Of a DNA stretch of 64,000 nucleotides, positions 62,274-64,000 are shown piece by piece (within the stretch, counting starts at the first letter, position 1; every line of letters begins with the position of its first letter). Origin of the DNA: Bacillota bacterium (lineage in GTDB: Bacteria > Bacillota > Sulfobacillia > JAJZYS01 > JAJYTV01); NCBI GenBank assembly GCA_021799275.1, contig JAJZAT010000009.1, positions 33,240 through 97,239 of the forward strand, in the 5' to 3' direction. Made by a program: the position numbers and the translations under genes. The notes below the pieces were generated by a model. The model was not told the origin of the DNA. It saw only the letters and a list, made by a program, of their open reading frames with translations, and ran no database searches.

Positions 62274-63158
62274 TCAGGGGACGACGAACGAGTTGAGCTC
62301 TGGCGTATTGAGGAGCACCGAGCTGGACGTGCTGCTGCAACTGAGCTGCACGTTGTCCCCTGACTGCACTGTCAGGGCAACGCTGACGGCGAGCGTTTCG
62401 TCGCCATTGGCCGGCATGGTCGCCGCGAATGTTGGCTGTGAGCCCAACCCGTTTTGGGCAGGGTTTCCGTTCAGCAACAATCTACAGGAAACGGTCTGCT
62501 GCGCGCTGGACTGGTTGATCAGGGGGAGTACGCCGTTCACCATGAGCGTGCCAGCGAAGGGGCCATCCCACACGTTTAGAACTTGGGGCGACGAGGCCGA
62601 AAGAATCGCGCCTCCTAGAACGGTCGCCGTTGCGTTCACCGGTCCGGCTGGCCCTTGAGGACCTTGTGGTCCTTGCGGTCCCGTGGCTCCTTGGGGTCCC
62701 TGCGGTCCCGTGGCTCCTTGGGGTCCCTGCGGTCCTGCTGGCCCCTGCGCCCCCGGGGCGCCGACGAGGGATGTTCCCGACGTGGGCCAGCCCCCTCTGG
62801 TCATCGGACCGTACAACGTGTCGGACGTGGTATCGAGGTAAAAATCCCCGATCTGCGCGCCGGATGTCGATGCGGTCGTCGGCGCCCCGAAGCCGCTCAG
62901 GAGGCCGATGCCTGGCGCCCCCTGCGGACCTTGGGCGTCAAAGGTGACGAGCACCGCCGCGTGGACGCAGCCGGCGCTCGGCTGCACCAGCGTGATCGTG
63001 TGTGGGTACGCCTTGCTCACGCAGGCGCGGATGACGCCTCCCTTGCCGACGAAAACCGGCTGGGAAGCACGGGATGCGGCTACCGTCACAGCGGTTGACG
63101 CCACCACGAGTGCTGCTGCGATCGGCACGACGGTACGAAGTTTTGCACGGATGTCCAC
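62274..63158 (-). CDS. Collagen-like surface protein
   Basis: A 294-residue protein. The N-terminal hydrophobic segment ([19 protein letters not shown]) acts as signal or anchor. A collagen-like Gly-X-Y tract of about 15 triplets follows ([19 protein letters not shown] type), then a C-terminal domain of ~110 residues rich in beta strands. Its arrangement resembles the BclA-type exosporium and other bacterial collagen-like proteins, with a globular trimerisation domain. The GTG at 63158, with AGGGGGAG 5 nt before, is preferred over the track start. It is convergent with the response regulator. Confidence 0.8.
   Translation of the reverse strand: MDIRAKLRTVVPIAAALVVASTAVTVAASRASQPVFVGKGGVIRACVSKAYPHTITLVQPSAGCVHAAVLVTFDAQGPQGAPGIGLLSGFGAPTTASTSGAQIGDFYLDTTSDTLYGPMTRGGWPTSGTSLVGAPGAQGPAGPQGPQGATGPQGPQGATGPQGPQGPQGPAGPVNATATVLGGAILSASSPQVLNVWDGPFAGTLMVNGVLPLINQSSAQQTVSCRLLLNGNPAQNGLGSQPTFAATMPANGDETLAVSVALTVQSGDNVQLSCSSTSSSVLLNTPELNSFVVP
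62674..62727 (-). repeat. 27-bp tandem repeat in the collagen-like tract
   Basis: Two identical 27-bp units (62674-62700 and 62701-62727) plus a partial third encode part of the Gly-X-Y region. Such units can expand or contract by slippage and change tract length between strains. Confidence 0.85.
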
Positions 63159-63238
63159 CAGTACTCCCCCTTCTGGCGTATAGGTTTCTATCCGGCACGC
63201 TGTGGACCTTTGCCCGTCCAAGGAGCGGCTGGAGCACG

Positions 63239-63469
63239 CGGCTGCGTGAACAGTTGAAGAGGAACCCCTCGGGCTCGGATCTCCTGCGTAACTCGCCCTA
63301 CCGCAGTTATCTTCGGGTCCAGGGCAAGGCGATCGCGATCGACGAGGCCAAGCTCACCCGCAGCGAGCGCTACGACGGCAAGTACGTCCTGCGTTCCAAT
63401 GCAGAGTTCAGTCACCAGGACGTCGTCCTGGCCAATAATGGACTTGGACAATTATGTGTGTCCCTATGA
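63239..63469 (+). pseudogene. Transposase fragment (IS4/IS1634-like)
   Basis: This frame encodes [19 protein letters not shown], then ERYDGKYVLRSNAEFSHQDVVLA, the central part of an IS1634-type DDE transposase, after which the expected YKxLWxVE block is lost and replaced by unrelated residues before TGA. The N-terminal part is also missing. It is a dead remnant of an element different from the one at the right edge, and it points in the opposite direction. Confidence 0.75.
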
Positions 63470-63538
63470 CCTGAGTTTCGCCAGCTAAGGGCCGAGATCC
63501 GCTCTGGGAGCGGGTTAGATGGCGAGAATAGTGTTGTG

Positions 63539-63558
63539 GCACGGCGGCATCGCCGTGC
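63539..63558 (-). terminator. Stem-loop after the IS transposase
   Basis: GCACGGCG and CGCCGTGC form an 8-bp stem with the loop GCAT, 15 nt past the transposase stop on the minus strand. There is no strong T tract, so it may instead be part of the element's end. Confidence 0.5.
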
Positions 63559-63573
63559 TCATTTTGGCTTCAG

Positions 63574-64000
63574 TCAGTCCGTGGGTAGGTAACGCTGGAG
63601 GCCGAAGATGTCGAGAAGGCGCCGCTGGATGGTGGAGCACTCCGAGATGGTCCGGCGAGCGCGGCTGACGCTGTAGATCAGGACGATCTCCTGGATGTCC
63701 TTGAGTTCGGTGACGAGGGCTTCCGCGGAGAGCCCCAGCTCGCGGGTGCGGAACTGCAGGAGCTTGAAGACCATGAGCGCGATGACGCAGATGAAGCCGT
63801 AGATGCGGATCTTGGTGTCGGTGAAGTGGCGGATCGGCGAGAAGCGCAGGATGTCGGGCGACTTGATCAGGCGGAAGTCGTCTTCGATCTGGGTCTTGTC
63901 CTTGTTGTAGAGCGTCACGATCTCCTCGGTGGAAAGACTCTTCTCAGTGGAGAAGAGCAGCCGCTTGCCGAACTCCCACTGCTTCTCCTGCCACGCCTGC
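63574..64000 (-). mobile_element. IS1634-family transposase gene, C-terminal part (partial)
   Basis: The frame runs off the right edge with no start inside the window. Visible are GKRLLFSTEKSLSTEEIVTLY, KTQIEDDFRLIKSPDILRF and PIRHFTDTKIRIYGFICVIAL, the conserved C-terminal region of IS1634-like transposases with the DDE Glu region (IEDDFRLIK). The stop is at 63574. The element's terminal inverted repeat should lie between here and about 63460; TGACCTGAGTTTCGCCAGC near 63468-63486 is a candidate end, but the other end is outside the window. Confidence 0.8.

Noticed and set aside
62660-62745. Repeats considered as a CRISPR array
   Set aside because: They are in-frame tandem codon repeats of the collagen tract with no spacers.

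Overview
The window is GC-rich, densely coded DNA from what looks like a high-GC member of the Bacillota. Four things point that way. The purine genes run in Bacillus order (purE-B-C-S-Q-L-F-M-N-H-D, purK missing). An inverted pair of PurR-type boxes (CCGAAC...GTTCGG) precedes purE. Start sites are strong Shine-Dalgarno sequences, often with TTG or GTG starts. Typical Bacillota families are present (YerC, YunC, Hsp33, D-alanine transaminase, small PurL with separate PurS/PurQ). The exact genus cannot be fixed from the sequence alone. I found no rRNA, tRNA or CRISPR array.

Layout. 1-6.8 kb: end of an oxidoreductase gene on +, then a minus-strand run of GH1 glycosidase, lysA-like decarboxylase, PfkB kinase, GH4 glycosidase, psuG and a psuK-like kinase (sugar and pseudouridine salvage). 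7-13 kb: a two-gene ABC exporter, small metabolic enzymes, a DtxR/MntR regulator and proline dehydrogenase. 13-16 kb: an XRE-TPR regulator, a GNAT gene of lower GC and a DUF6125-like protein. 16-27.4 kb: the complete de novo purine operon, most genes joined by 1-8 nt overlaps. 27.5-34 kb: a Ser/Gly-rich lipoprotein, a GGDEF protein, yerC, nitroreductase, SDR, dat, yunC and an MFS transporter. 34-43 kb: an Spx/ArsC-like gene with an in-frame TGA at its catalytic cysteine, trpS, gmk, a phosphatase, hslO, dedA, lpdA, a MoaD-ThiF-rhodanese fusion with a JAMM peptidase, and a DUF71 protein. 43-52 kb: minus-strand phosphate transport (DUF47-PiT), MMPL and DHA2 exporters, an epimerase, a TIM-barrel protein, a COG4705 remnant and DUF2785. 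52-56 kb: a second ABC pair, a hydrolase and a secreted protein. 56-62.2 kb: a 24-codon ORF with a near-perfect ribosome binding site, a hairpin-rich stretch, a membrane polyferredoxin, a membrane-anchored Fe-S/flavin oxidoreductase and a two-component system. 62.2-64 kb: a collagen-like surface protein and two transposase pieces.

How it fits together. The core is housekeeping (purines, tRNA charging, GMP kinase, redox chaperone) with patches of salvage and export. The observations most worth following are the candidate selenocysteine Spx/ArsC protein (34099-34446), the polyferredoxin/oxidoreductase/two-component cluster with its small ORF (56.1-62.2 kb), and the ubiquitin-like/E1-like/rhodanese fusion paired with a JAMM peptidase (40.4-42.2 kb).
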